From assembly GCA_002010075.1 (NCBI GenBank), contig MTMG01000016.1, positions 86,962 to 150,961 on the forward strand: a stretch of 64,000 nucleotides of DNA, given 5' to 3'. Below, one piece after another: positions 37,101 through 45,544 of the stretch. Source of the stretch: Methanomicrobia archaeon JdFR-19. Lineage in GTDB: Archaea; Halobacteriota; Methanosarcinia; DSM-18856; Methermicoccaceae. The translations under genes were made by a program, and so were the position numbers. Numbering within the stretch: the stretch's first letter is position 1; the number at the start of each line of letters is the position of its first letter. Under the pieces are notes generated by a model. The model ran no database searches and had not been told where the DNA came from. It saw only the letters and a program-made list of their open reading frames with translations.

Positions 37101-37262
37101 ATAGGTGTGGGTAAGGTAGTTCTTGAGAATAAGAGGAAAAACGAAATCACCATAATTCACAAGTCCTGGTTCTATTAACACGTCTCTCCATGCGAATAAA
37201 GAGAAGAATAGCACGATGAGAAGTCCATAACGATGTTTTTTTATCTCGTTTTTAATCTTCAT
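34149..37262 (-). CDS. Large polytopic membrane protein with extracytoplasmic domain, GT-C-like
   Basis: A 1037-residue protein from ATG 37262 (MKIKNEIKKHRYGLL). The first half has about twelve membrane helices and an early acidic loop VNYGDFVFPL. The second half is a large extracytoplasmic region with beta-sandwich-like stretches and many N-x-S/T sequons, ending in a final membrane helix (GWGITFLTLLFCILLIY). The topology resembles YfhO-like or arabinofuranosyltransferase-like GT-C enzymes. I infer a lipid-linked sugar transferase for surface glycans, without a specific family claim. The chosen start overlaps the upstream methyltransferase by 11 bases. It ends with TAA. Confidence 0.6.
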   Translation of the reverse strand: MKIKNEIKKHRYGLLIVLFFSLFAWRDVLIEPGLVNYGDFVFPLILKNYLTHTYPLWKELWSYNNFQFFPRTVGYSFIMWIGFLPHMTPEIFERIFLIFIYSLSGISMYFATYLLLKEAYQGDERTEKLIMIASIASAIIYINNPYVINHIGHIYLRYSYALGPMILVSYIKTIHSEKYIKWLVLCGFLMALAAGTQHWIVFGPFLVGAYFFFDLILRRELKENIKRTGLLAIIWLGLVAYWLIPVIEVILTKGWVFPKYILSAESILSLHSKTNPYNVFTLMSFFWPKFEFVPSGILPRALWVASSLVLPISAFLAIAMRPKSKFVLFLAICVVLFTYLSLGMEALTPKLYYWLIFEAPYSGLYGWMFRDPNKWTQFLTMSYAFLSAFFVVEIFKRIEEGNIKLKKGVSLGCLSVLIVASMYFAWPGLTGDFNGLMSPSPIPKEYVDGVNYLSEHGDNYKVKWMPGYASRYATWNQKWTGHFDVFSSPIPAIGDMIFYSQYYSMYLYDILLRNKTSNIGGHLASANIKFIVFHNDTVEIRNFGKPNDPKVLESLLAQKDIKLVWKEGFMYIFENEKTSPIIYPSPKNFLAIGSIDVITSMNALDKFDANSSIVFINQLPTLPPPEAFDAVVFDSAEPYWDALAYFLPTISMAEHTSHYNYRTGWSRTNCYTTTWHTHLSTFNRIDHWNFGYYKGLVLTYADGAKMSFDIDVPSLDRYIIGMRYLHNKNGGGIRIYIDGQPIIEVNSEGNLNDFVWAFSDVLTIDEGVHRITLENVEGFNAVNVITIAKTEEYEDDKKKIMRYLENRPKIYLLEAESDLNSINANITDYSMNWSLGRAVELTNYSRVNADIHIIDTNPEYRLALKVVSEGSIVHVNVGQYSYDFEVNNSTWIYTPPMKLNELTRVEISVSNEVYLDELLLYSTENGDEIEDVVGKKESETKVEWEKKSDTEYLVHVKTENPFYLVFSNVFEPNWYVIVDGEKINNVITNSYLSGFYIDRVGEYSFTLTYYPERFAIYGWGITFLTLLFCILLIYRER

Positions 37263-37920
37263 ACTTCTCAGCAAGCAAAAGCACACTCCTCGATAGCCAA
37301 CATCTTGGTAATAAATACCCCAGAAACTTTTCAATGGGTTTGAGAAGCCATAGTGGAACGTGGATGTAGAGTATGAAGGGGAGACGAGCTCCACATCTTT
37401 TTTCAATCACCCTCATCTTATTCTCCTCAATTATCCTTTCAACCTCACCTATTCTAAATAGTTTGTAGTTCCTTTTTCCGAAATATGCAATTGATAATGA
37501 GTTAGCAACCTCAACAACGTAGTATCCATGTCTTTTTAGAACCTTTCCTGCATCGTGTATTGCTTTCTTCCAGTCTGGGACATATTTCAGCACCCTCACA
37601 CACACAATCATGTCGAATACATTTTCTTTAAACGGCAACATGTCTGCACTTCCAAGAACAACATCAAATCCTTTTTCACTTGCTTGTTTTGCCATCTTTT
37701 CGGATATGTCCATTCCAACGACCTTGACGCCAGCCCCCCTCACCACTGATGAAAGTCTGCCTGTGCCAATTCCTACATCAAGACAAATTTTACCACGAAC
37801 ATGCTCTCTGATGAATTCTTCCTCAAACCTACCCAGAAAAGCGACCCCTTCGCTGAGTTGGAATGCCCTGTATTCATAGTCTGAAAATTCATCAAAGAAT
37901 TTTGCAATGTCCTTATGCAT
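37252..37920 (-). CDS. SAM-dependent methyltransferase (type 11)
   Basis: A 222-residue methyltransferase with motif I CLDVGIGTGRLSSVV near residue 45, VGMDISEKMAKQA as the acidic loop, and GSADMLPFKENVFDMIVC as motif II. The C-terminal part is hydrophobic and basic (PLWLLKPIEKFLGYLL), suggesting membrane association and a lipid-linked substrate. It sits between the glycosyltransferase (8-base overlap) and the large GT-C-like gene. It may methylate a sugar of the surface glycan, an inference from context. It ends with TAA. Confidence 0.8.
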   Translation of the reverse strand: MHKDIAKFFDEFSDYEYRAFQLSEGVAFLGRFEEEFIREHVRGKICLDVGIGTGRLSSVVRGAGVKVVGMDISEKMAKQASEKGFDVVLGSADMLPFKENVFDMIVCVRVLKYVPDWKKAIHDAGKVLKRHGYYVVEVANSLSIAYFGKRNYKLFRIGEVERIIEENKMRVIEKRCGARLPFILYIHVPLWLLKPIEKFLGYLLPRCWLSRSVLLLAEKYED

Positions 37921-38998
37921 TTTCTACCTCCTCATACACTTCCTTCATTTTTCTTGCCACAATATTCCAATCAAATTCATCCACACTTTTCCGTGCTCCC
38001 TCTCCAAGAGACAGTGAGAGTGCACTCGATATAGCTTTTCTGAGCATGTCTGGTTTTGATGGTTTCACAAGTAGTCCATTCTCTCCGTCTTTTATTAATT
38101 TTGGAATGGCATTCACGGGAGTTGTGATGACATTTCTACCAGATGCCATTGCCTCAAGAAGGACAAACGGGTAAGGTGGCAACTCTCCTCCGTATCTGTA
38201 CGGAAGGACGACAACATCAGATGCACTGTAATAGTCTTCGGGTCTATCCACAAATTCATTTACTACTCTGTAAGTCTGGGGTGGCAATTTCTCGAGCATC
38301 TTCACGATGTGGGTTGTTGGATACTTTGGGTTTAGGACAAGGAGAAGTATTGCATTCTTGAAGAATTTATGCACCCTAACCAAGTCGTCTACTCCTCTTG
38401 ACATATATCCATGCCCCATGTACATTATAACTTTTCCATCCATCCCGAGTTCATCTCTGATTCTTTCTCCATCTCCTGAACTAAATCTCTTGGTATCGAC
38501 ACCCATCTTAATTTCGTGCCCATTTACTTTGTTCAGCCATGAGAGGTCTGCACTTGTGATGTGCCACCTATCGAATATCCTCTTTATAATAGATAGAGGA
38601 ATCAACCTTGCCCTAAAGTTTGGATGTTTTATAAGCCTCACCACCTCTTTCCAGTGCGATGGTCTGAGATTCAGGAATTCAGTTAATTTTGCTCTTGAAT
38701 CGTGTATGGTGAGCACCGTTCTCTCTTCTGAGAAAACTTGTGAGAAAATCAGACACCCAAGCGTGCTACCATGGAAGTTCATGACATCTTCATCTGCAAC
38801 CTCCCATGCTCTCTTGGCAAACGCCTTGATTGAATCTGCTTTGAGCTGTACCACCCTTATCCCATCATAGAGACAACTCTAATCCTCATTTCCATCTGTG
38901 TAGATGGTGCAGTCAAGTCTTTTTGCGATCTCATACACACATCTCTGAACGCCTTCCATTCCATGTGTGAAGTGTCTTGTGAACAAACCAACTCGCAT
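37913..38998 (-). CDS. GT4-family glycosyltransferase, one in-frame UAG
   Basis: A retaining glycosyltransferase of 361 residues. The GT4 C-terminal domain shows VIMYMGHGYMSRGVDDLVRV, the donor-site region DVVVLPYRYGGELPPYPFVL followed by EAMASGRNVITT, and a final helix. TAG is codon 40 (38879-38881). Upstream in the same frame a genuine N-terminus appears, beginning at ATG 38998: MRVGLFTRHFTHGMEGVQR followed by the helix CVYEIAKRLDC, the usual first strand and loop of GT4 acceptor domains. Without UAG reading, the only start (GTG 38854) would remove this strand. A gaggag about 15 bases upstream may serve as ribosome site. It ends with TAA. Confidence 0.9.
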
Positions 38999-39029
38999 TT
39001 ACACAACAATACTCCTCAACATATTAAAA

Positions 39030-39061
39030 ATAGTATTAAAAAATAGAGGGGCTGAAGCCCC
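39030..39061 (-). terminator. Hairpin terminator after archaellin gene
   Basis: GGGGCT-GA-AGCCCC at 39048-39061 forms a six-base-pair stem. On the minus strand it is followed by a T-rich tract (39030-39046), the right order to end the archaellin transcript about 50 bases after its stop and before the glycosyltransferase start. Confidence 0.6.
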
Positions 39062-39110
39062 ACTTTTCTCTTCTTTATGTTGGTCCTTTGTTAGTCTTCT
39101 CTATTTTCGC

Positions 39111-39752
39111 TCAGCTCTGCAGCTCCATCACTTTGTCAGTGTAGGTTGTTGGCGTTATGAACGATATGATGGCTGGTGCACCGACTTCTGGCTGTATTCT
39201 TCCCGTCACAGTTGTCCTTGTCGAGAGTGTCATGCTGTTGTCAGAGAGGTCGATAGTCAGGAAGACCTTGTCGTTCTCGTTGAGCGTTGGTGTCGAGGCA
39301 GAGAGCGAACTGTCGGCATCATTCAGCACAACTATTCCGAACTCGTTTGCACCACCGTAATAACTGTTATTGAACACGTTAGAGACACCAGTTGCCTCTG
39401 CATCTGTGAAATAACTCGAGTTGTAGATGAACTCCCTGATGTTCGTACCATCGCTCAGTGATATCATTGTCTTCGAGAGGTCGATGTCTTCAACTGCTGC
39501 TGATGGAGTGACATAGATTGCCAGTTTTTCTATGCTTCCACCCGGAGCGTTGGAGTCGTAGCCCAGAATCTTTACGATCTCAAGTCCACTCGAGACTTCA
39601 GTTATTGTCTCTTGCCCTGTCTGAGATGCTTTCTGCTGCAGCACTCCAGATGTCTGGATGAGAACCGCAGCAGCTACTGCAGCCACCAGCACCATTGCTA
39701 TGAAAATAATCAAGGTGCCGATGCCCACCTGTGCCTTATTTTGCTTGCCCAT
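39111..39752 (-). CDS. Archaellin (archaeal flagellin)
   Basis: A type IV pilin-like archaellin of 213 residues. The class III signal has a charged start MGKQNK before AQVGIGTLIIFIAMVLVA, the highly conserved archaellin N-terminus. The hydrophobic helix is followed by QTSGVLQQKASQTGQETITE and a beta-rich domain. Sequons NSS, NNS and NDS-like sites are candidates for N-glycosylation. A strong aggaggtgagg precedes the ATG and a TATA-like AAATATAAAT lies about 45 bases upstream. No other arl genes are nearby. It ends with TGA. Confidence 0.92.
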   Translation of the reverse strand: MGKQNKAQVGIGTLIIFIAMVLVAAVAAAVLIQTSGVLQQKASQTGQETITEVSSGLEIVKILGYDSNAPGGSIEKLAIYVTPSAAVEDIDLSKTMISLSDGTNIREFIYNSSYFTDAEATGVSNVFNNSYYGGANEFGIVVLNDADSSLSASTPTLNENDKVFLTIDLSDNSMTLSTRTTVTGRIQPEVGAPAIISFITPTTYTDKVMELQS

Positions 39753-39859
39753 TTCCTCACCTCCTTATTAGATGACAATCTTATGACGTGCTTCATATTT
39801 ATATTTTTCTGTTATATGTTGGAAATTTTAAACAAAAAAATTACAAGCAACTCTAAACC

Positions 39860-39868
39860 TATATATAG
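39860..39868 (+). promoter_or_regulatory. mgtE-like gene promoter
   Basis: TATATATAG, preceded by CTCTAAACC, lies about 33 bases before the ATG at 39898. A Shine-Dalgarno-like gaggggtgg stands between them. Confidence 0.5.
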
Positions 39869-39897
39869 ATTGCACCGAGAGAGTGAGGGGTGGTCGA

Positions 39898-41133
39898 ATG
39901 GGTGTGAGAGACATTTTTAGAGGTATAAAAAAACGCCCGTTCGAGCTTGCTTTCGTATCTTCGTTCTCAGACCTCATCACCCAAGGATTTGTAGCACTTT
40001 TCATTTGTGCTCTAGCAGATATCATTGCAGGAATTTCATTAGGGGTGATAGAGGATTATTTAAAAATACTTCCCGGACTTCTGGTTTTAATTCCCGGAGC
40101 CATAGCAATGAGGGGGAATATATATGCATCCCTTGGGGCAAGAATGGGAAGTTATCTGCATACGGGAGAGTTATCTCCTGATCTCAGAGAAAGGGAAATT
40201 TTTAATCAATTTCTTTTAGCGTCATTCACTCAGACACTTGTACTTTCAACTCTTCTGGCCTTCATTGCAAAAGGAGTTATGATTCTGTTTGGTATGCCCT
40301 CGATATCGTTATGGTGCTTGATATTCATATCTATCTGTGGTGGTGTTCTTGCAGGCATATTTCTTTTTGTGGCGACCATTCTCATATCTACAACGAGCTT
40401 TAAGAAAGGATGGGACCCAGACAATGTAACCACACCACTCATCACAGCCATTGGTGATATTACAACAGTACCATCGATATTTTTAGTGACACTCATCGCC
40501 ATGAATATCCCACATCTTCTCGATACATTCTCCTTTATGTTTTTTGCAATCTGTGGATTGAGTTTACTTGCATCAATCAAATTCAGCCTGTCAAGGACTA
40601 TTGTGCTACAAACACTTCCCATATTCTTGGGGTGCGCTCTTTTAAGTACATTTTCAGGACTTGTACTTGAGAAAAACATCGAATATCTTATTGCGTTTTC
40701 AGTCATGTTTCTTGTTGTTCCCGTTTTTAACGAGGAGGGAGGGAACTTTGGAAGCATACTTGCAGCAAGACTCTCCTCAAGTGTGAGAATGGGTTTATTG
40801 AAACCAAAGCTAATACCTGAAAAGGAAACAATTGGTATGTTTTCCGCTCTTTTGTTACTTAGTCTAATTGTGTTTCCTTTGATAGGAATTCTTGCTCATG
40901 CGATTGGTGTAGTCATTGGGTTCGAGAGTCCTGGTCTTCTACGATTGATTTTGGTATGCTTGGGTGCGGGCATAATAATCACAGTCATGTCCAACATAAT
41001 AGCATACTATACGACTTACTTATCTGTGAGAAGAGGATTGGATCCAGACAATGTTGTCATTCCCATCATAACAGCTTGCATGGATATACTCGGAACACTG
41101 GCTCTCATTGGGATGCTAATTTTGCTCATCTGA
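39898..41133 (+). CDS. MgtE-type divalent cation transporter, duplicated
   Basis: A 411-residue integral membrane protein of the MgtE/SLC41 family, with two copies of the membrane domain. Each copy contains the signature PGAIAMRGNIYAS or its weaker counterpart VVPVFNEEGGNFGSILAAR, and a PDN motif: GWDPDNVTTPLITAIGDI in copy one and GLDPDNVVIPIITACMDI in copy two. The cytoplasmic CBS and N domains of bacterial MgtE are absent, as in many archaeal forms. It likely moves Mg2+ or a related cation. It ends with TGA. Confidence 0.88.
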   Translation: MGVRDIFRGIKKRPFELAFVSSFSDLITQGFVALFICALADIIAGISLGVIEDYLKILPGLLVLIPGAIAMRGNIYASLGARMGSYLHTGELSPDLREREIFNQFLLASFTQTLVLSTLLAFIAKGVMILFGMPSISLWCLIFISICGGVLAGIFLFVATILISTTSFKKGWDPDNVTTPLITAIGDITTVPSIFLVTLIAMNIPHLLDTFSFMFFAICGLSLLASIKFSLSRTIVLQTLPIFLGCALLSTFSGLVLEKNIEYLIAFSVMFLVVPVFNEEGGNFGSILAARLSSSVRMGLLKPKLIPEKETIGMFSALLLLSLIVFPLIGILAHAIGVVIGFESPGLLRLILVCLGAGIIITVMSNIIAYYTTYLSVRRGLDPDNVVIPIITACMDILGTLALIGMLILLI

Positions 41134-41146
41134 TTTCTGAGTTATC

Positions 41147-41533
41147 TCAGTGGGATATTTTCAGAAAAAGTCCGTACAACCCTTCAACATCTTTTGTATC
41201 TCTCATTGCCAGCTTTTTAAATCTCCCTCTTATTCTTGTGTTCGGTTTTCCCCCCAAAGCCCTAAATGACTTTGCTATTCTCTGTGATAGTTCATCACCT
41301 CTTTTGTCCCAGTCAGTCAATATGATTATCTCGTTGTATCTTCTCCCTAGCTCCTCTGCAAAGTTTATGACAGAGCCGTGTCCAAGGTGTATGATTTGTC
41401 CCTCGATACCAAGTGCTCGAAGAGTACGTACGTCCCTCATCCCCTCAACTACAATCGGTATACCATCGTTGGATAATTCTTTTAACTCTTCAAGTGTTTG
41501 GAGAAGGAGTTCAATCCTCTCATCACACCTCAC
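41147..41533 (-). CDS. Toprim domain protein (RnmV-like)
   Basis: A 128-residue stand-alone Toprim protein. The catalytic Glu is in IPIVVEGMRDVRTLRALG and the D-x-D-like pair is in IIILTDWDKRGDELSQRI, with a C-terminal basic helix. Small Toprim proteins include ribonuclease M5-like and topoisomerase-primase relatives; the archaeal role is not established. GTG 41533 is chosen as start because it overlaps the upstream TGA (GTGA). It ends with TGA. Confidence 0.82.
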   Translation of the reverse strand: MRCDERIELLLQTLEELKELSNDGIPIVVEGMRDVRTLRALGIEGQIIHLGHGSVINFAEELGRRYNEIIILTDWDKRGDELSQRIAKSFRALGGKPNTRIRGRFKKLAMRDTKDVEGLYGLFLKISH

Positions 41534-41847
41534 TTCTTCCCACCACCCCACACGGTTCTGAAAACCTCTTCTTTGTTAGTATTTTTAATGAGTATTGTCT
41601 TCATCTTACTCTTACTCCCTTTAACTATTATGACATCTGAATCAAATTTTGATGAAAACAACTTTATTAACTCTCTGTTTGCCCTCCCACCCTCCGCTCT
41701 TTCCTTTATTTTAACAACAGCTCTTTTTCTCCATGGGTCATAGCCAGCAACCATGGATTTGCTTGATGATGGGATGACCTCAATATCTATGAGTGTTCCT
41801 TCATCACATTCTCTGAGAGATTCTTTTGGCTCAGTATCCATATTCAT
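41530..41847 (-). CDS. DUF167/YggU family protein
   Basis: A 105-residue protein of the UPF0235/DUF167 family. Its recognisable core is DIEVIPSSSKSMVAGYDPW followed by VVKIKERAEGGRANRELIKL and the basic VKGSKSKMKTILI. The function of the family is unknown. A TATA-like tagtataata about 27 bases before ATG 41847 suggests a leaderless start; ATG 41841 is also possible. It is coupled to the Toprim gene by a GTGA overlap and ends with TGA. Confidence 0.85.
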   Translation of the reverse strand: MNMDTEPKESLRECDEGTLIDIEVIPSSSKSMVAGYDPWRKRAVVKIKERAEGGRANRELIKLFSSKFDSDVIIVKGSKSKMKTILIKNTNKEEVFRTVWGGGKK

Positions 41848-41857
41848 ACACAAATAG

Positions 41858-41865
41858 TTATAAAA
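41858..41865 (+). promoter_or_regulatory. TATA box of the Hel308 gene
   Basis: TTATAAAA lies about 28 bases before the Hel308 ATG, with no Shine-Dalgarno in between, suggesting a leaderless start. It sits between divergent genes. Confidence 0.45.
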
Positions 41866-41889
41866 CATCTTATTATACTAAACGGTGGG

Positions 41890-44085
41890 ATGAGATTAAA
41901 AGAGATTCTCGATGAGAGGGGGTTTCCCCCCCACCTTGTTGAGGTCTACACAAAACGTGGGATTGATGAGCTGTATCCACCTCAAGAAGAAGCTCTGAGA
42001 AGTGGTGTTCTCGAAGGAAAAAATCTGCTCATGGCGGTTCCTACAGCATCTGGAAAGACCCTCATAGCCGAGTTAACTATGATAAATTCCATTATGAAAG
42101 GTGGGAAATCGCTGTACATAGTCCCATTAAAGGCTCTTGCATATGAAAAATACGAGGAGTTCTCAAAGTTTGAGGATGTGGGTGTGAAGGTGGGCGTATC
42201 TACTGGAGATTTTGACAGTAGGGATGAATGGCTCGGGGAATGTGATATTGTAATTGCCACCTCTGAAAAAGTTGATTCACTTGTGAGGAATGAAGCTCCT
42301 TGGATTCAAAGCATAACATGTGTTGTAGTTGATGAAGTTCATTTGCTGGAATCTCCTTCAAGAGGACCCACACTTGAAGTTACAATCACAAAATTGAGGA
42401 AACAGATATCGAATCTTCAGGTAGTAGCTCTCTCTGCGACAGTAAAAAATGCAGAGGATATTGCGAACTGGCTTGATGCGGAATGTGTTGTTAGTGAATG
42501 GAGACCTGTGCCTTTGAAGGAAGGCGTTTTTCTTGGGGGTTCTTGGGGTGGGACAATTACGTTCAGAGATGGTACAAAGAGAGAAGTAGGAATCAATGGG
42601 GAGCCAATAGTCTCGCTTGTTTTGGATACTGTAAAGGAGGGTGGGCAGTGTATTGTGTTTGAGAGTACAAGACAGAATGCAGAGGCGATGGCGAAGAAGG
42701 TTGGGATTGTAGTGAAAGAGACACTAAAAACTGAGCAAGTAGAGAGTCTGAGAGAGATCGCTGATGATATTCTCTCAACAAGCGATACAGAGATTGTGAA
42801 AAAACTTGGTGAATGTGTGAAAAAAGGAGTTGCATTTCATCATGCTGGTCTCGATTTTGTCCAGCGGAGAATTGTTGAGAAAGGTTTTCGAGATGGAATT
42901 CTGAAGTGTATTACGAGTACACCGACCCTTGCAGCAGGGCTGAATCTACCAGCTAGGAGGGTGATAATAAGGGGTGTGAAAAGATACGACACAGCATATG
43001 GCAGTGTACCCATACCTATCTTGGAATACAAACAGATGGCAGGAAGGGCAGGGCGACCACATCTTGACCCATATGGTGAAGCAGTTCTTGTCGCACGTTC
43101 ACCTCAGGATGCTGAGTTTTTGATGGAGAGGTACGTGATGGGTGAGCCAGAGGAAATACAGTCCAAGCTAAGTTCTGAAAGTGCATTAAGAACACATGTT
43201 CTTTCGTTGGTTGCAAGTGGGGATTCAAAGAGTCTTGATGACATCATAGACTTCTTTGAGAGAACGTTCTATGCCTTGAAACAAGGCACGTGGTCATTGA
43301 CTTTCTTCATAAATTCTGTTCTTAATTTCTTGATTAAGGCAGACATGGTTATGTGTGATGGTAAAATAGAAGCAACTCCCCTCGGAAAGCTTGTTTCAAG
43401 ACTTTACATTGACCCGCTTTCTGCTCATCGTATTGTTTCTTCAATTGTACATGCAGAAGAAGCAACACCTGTCACTCTCTTACATATCATCTGTTCAACA
43501 CCAGATATGAAGACCTTGTATCTCAGGTCAAAGGATTTCGAGAAAGTGGAGGACTTTCTCTGGCAGCATGAGAGAGAATTCTTTGCAATACCTCCACCCG
43601 AGACTGCCGATTATGACCTCTTCTTGAGGGAAGTTAAAACAACACTTCTACTTTTCAAGTGGATTGAAGAAGAGCCAGAGAATACGATATGTTCTGAGTT
43701 TGGGATTGGTCCTGGAGATATTAGGGCTGTTGTGGAGAGTGCAAGATGGCTATCGCATGCAACGTCTGAGATAGCGAGGTTGTTGGGTCTTGATGTTGTA
43801 CATATCGCAAAGTCTCTTGAACGCAGACTTGAGCATGGGGTAAGAGAGGAGCTTCTACCACTTGTATCTGTGAGAGATATAGGCAGGCACAGAGCGAGAA
43901 AATTATTTAAGGCAGGTTTTAGAACGCCCAAGGACATAATAGAGGCACCCGTCAATGAGGTTGAGAATATTCTTGGTAGAGGGATTGCCATGAGGGTATT
44001 GAAAAACTTGGGTGTGCCAGATGTAGTAAGTAAATCAGATGATAATGTTAAGTATAAGGGACAGAGAAGTGTTTTTGAGTTCTAA
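41890..44085 (+). CDS. Hel308 DNA helicase
   Basis: A superfamily 2 3'-5' DNA helicase for stalled forks, 731 residues, full length. The Q motif is YPPQEEALRSGVLEGKN, Walker A is VPTASGKTLIAELTMI, motif II VVVDEVHLLE, motif III ALSATVKNAEDIA, motif IV region CIVFESTRQNAE and motif VI YKQMAGRAGRPHLDP. Winged helix, ratchet and a C-terminal helix-hairpin-helix segment (VSVRDIGRHRARKLFKAG) follow. The last residues KGQRSVFEF resemble a PCNA-interaction peptide. It ends with TAA. Confidence 0.95.
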   Translation: MRLKEILDERGFPPHLVEVYTKRGIDELYPPQEEALRSGVLEGKNLLMAVPTASGKTLIAELTMINSIMKGGKSLYIVPLKALAYEKYEEFSKFEDVGVKVGVSTGDFDSRDEWLGECDIVIATSEKVDSLVRNEAPWIQSITCVVVDEVHLLESPSRGPTLEVTITKLRKQISNLQVVALSATVKNAEDIANWLDAECVVSEWRPVPLKEGVFLGGSWGGTITFRDGTKREVGINGEPIVSLVLDTVKEGGQCIVFESTRQNAEAMAKKVGIVVKETLKTEQVESLREIADDILSTSDTEIVKKLGECVKKGVAFHHAGLDFVQRRIVEKGFRDGILKCITSTPTLAAGLNLPARRVIIRGVKRYDTAYGSVPIPILEYKQMAGRAGRPHLDPYGEAVLVARSPQDAEFLMERYVMGEPEEIQSKLSSESALRTHVLSLVASGDSKSLDDIIDFFERTFYALKQGTWSLTFFINSVLNFLIKADMVMCDGKIEATPLGKLVSRLYIDPLSAHRIVSSIVHAEEATPVTLLHIICSTPDMKTLYLRSKDFEKVEDFLWQHEREFFAIPPPETADYDLFLREVKTTLLLFKWIEEEPENTICSEFGIGPGDIRAVVESARWLSHATSEIARLLGLDVVHIAKSLERRLEHGVREELLPLVSVRDIGRHRARKLFKAGFRTPKDIIEAPVNEVENILGRGIAMRVLKNLGVPDVVSKSDDNVKYKGQRSVFEF

Positions 44086-44099
44086 GTTAGGGTGTTGAT

Positions 44100-44612
44100 A
44101 TGACTCATGAGCATTTGGAAGATGTGTTTAGGATATGTATATGCATGGTCAGCACTTCAAGATACGGGAGATGGGGGGAAGTCAGCACTCCCCCCGAGGA
44201 TGATGTTTCAGGAAGAAAGGCGATTGAGATGGTGGAGAGAAGAGGTCATGCATGTTCATATATGCTTGTGCCTGATGACAGAGACATGATAAGGAGGGCT
44301 GTAGAAAAATTCATGGAGAAGGAATAGGATGCCATAATCTTCGTTGGAGGCACAGGCCTCACTTCACGAGACATGACAATAGAGAGTGTTGAGCCATACT
44401 ATGAGAAGAAGATAGAGGGCTTTGGTGAGCTGTTCAGATTGTTGAGTTTTTAGGAAGTTGGCACTTCTTCCATCCTTTCAAGAGCTTCTGGAGGAACTGT
44501 AAGGGGGAAGGTAATATTCTGTATACCTGGCTCACCAAATGCTGTGGAACTGGGTCTTGATATAATTCTTGGCGAGATTGGACACATCCTCAGGCATGCG
44601 AGGGAATATTAA
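44100..44612 (+). CDS. moaB: MoaB/MogA-family molybdopterin protein, two in-frame UAG
   Basis: A MoaB-type protein acting in molybdenum or tungsten cofactor synthesis (adenylylation of molybdopterin). It has 170 residues, the normal size. TAG is codon 76 (44325-44327) and codon 118 (44451-44453). The frame joins [26 protein letters not shown], the conserved nucleotide motif, then [24 protein letters not shown], and ends with [14 protein letters not shown], all hallmark MoaB sequences. In the standard code only the N-terminal 75 residues would be made and the active site lost. It ends at TAA, overlapping the convergent deoxyhypusine synthase stop by four bases. Confidence 0.95.
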
Positions 44613-45544
44613 CGTTTTAGTCTTGTGAATAGTGATGCAACCAAGATTGGGAGTGTTATAGTCGCGTCTGAATACACTGTAACTGTCTTTGCATCTTCGC
44701 TCACCTTTCCCCATGATTGGGCTTCTTCAAGCGTCGCTCCTGATAGCCCTCCGGTTTCAGGTCTGTCCATTGTGAGCTGGATGACGTAGTCAAAACCATT
44801 GGGTGTTACCAGCATTGTCTGAAGTATGAAATTCTTTGGAACTCCTCCTCCGATGACAAATGCACCATTTTTCTCTGATTTGTAGGCGATTTCTATGATG
44901 GAGTCCATGTCAGAAAACACATCCACCTTCAGATTTTTCGTTTGATTGAATAACCATGCATGAAGTCCAAGGATGGAGTCTTGAATTGCTGGACAGAACA
45001 CTGGTATTTCCAGATCATATGCTGTTCTGAGAATCGAGTTCCTGTCATTGATTTTTGACCCCAAGTATGAGAGTAGTTCAGATATGGAGAGAGTGGGAGA
45101 TGCAGACCCTATGACCTCTTCAACTATCTCCGCATATCTCATGAGAAGCCATTTTTCAAGTGATTCAAATGCCTCATCTTGAACATATACATCGTAGATT
45201 CTGCTTATTCCTTTCGTTCTTAACTCAACATCACTTTCGGTGTAAATTCCTTTGATATGGTGATGTCCAAGTGCCTCTATGAGGTCATGTACCAAATTAG
45301 CACCCGTAGTTACAAAGACATCTATGCATCTTTTCCTCATCAGCTCAACAATGATTTTCCTCATTCCTGCAGGCACCATTGCCCCAGCCAGTCCCATGAA
45401 GACAGTTGCCTCATTTACCATCTCATAAAGTACATCTGCCGCATATGAGAGTCTGCCAAGTCCAAAAGCACAGCCTTCTCCCTTTTTCAATAATTCGTCT
45501 ATCTGGATATCAGCTTCGACGTTAATATGTTCTATTTTGCGCAT
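44609..45544 (-). CDS. Deoxyhypusine synthase
   Basis: Makes deoxyhypusine on archaeal initiation factor 5A from spermidine. Of 311 residues, NAD-site motifs include VFMGLAGAMVPAGMRKII and FVTTGANLVHDLIEA with the Thr-Thr-Gly-Ala-Asn signature. GAFVIGGGVPKNFILQT and the catalytic-Lys region near the end (GLSGATLEEAQSWGKV, then VYSDATITLPIL) follow. It ends with TAA and converges on moaB with a four-base overlap. Confidence 0.94.
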   Translation of the reverse strand: MRKIEHINVEADIQIDELLKKGEGCAFGLGRLSYAADVLYEMVNEATVFMGLAGAMVPAGMRKIIVELMRKRCIDVFVTTGANLVHDLIEALGHHHIKGIYTESDVELRTKGISRIYDVYVQDEAFESLEKWLLMRYAEIVEEVIGSASPTLSISELLSYLGSKINDRNSILRTAYDLEIPVFCPAIQDSILGLHAWLFNQTKNLKVDVFSDMDSIIEIAYKSEKNGAFVIGGGVPKNFILQTMLVTPNGFDYVIQLTMDRPETGGLSGATLEEAQSWGKVSEDAKTVTVYSDATITLPILVASLFTRLKR

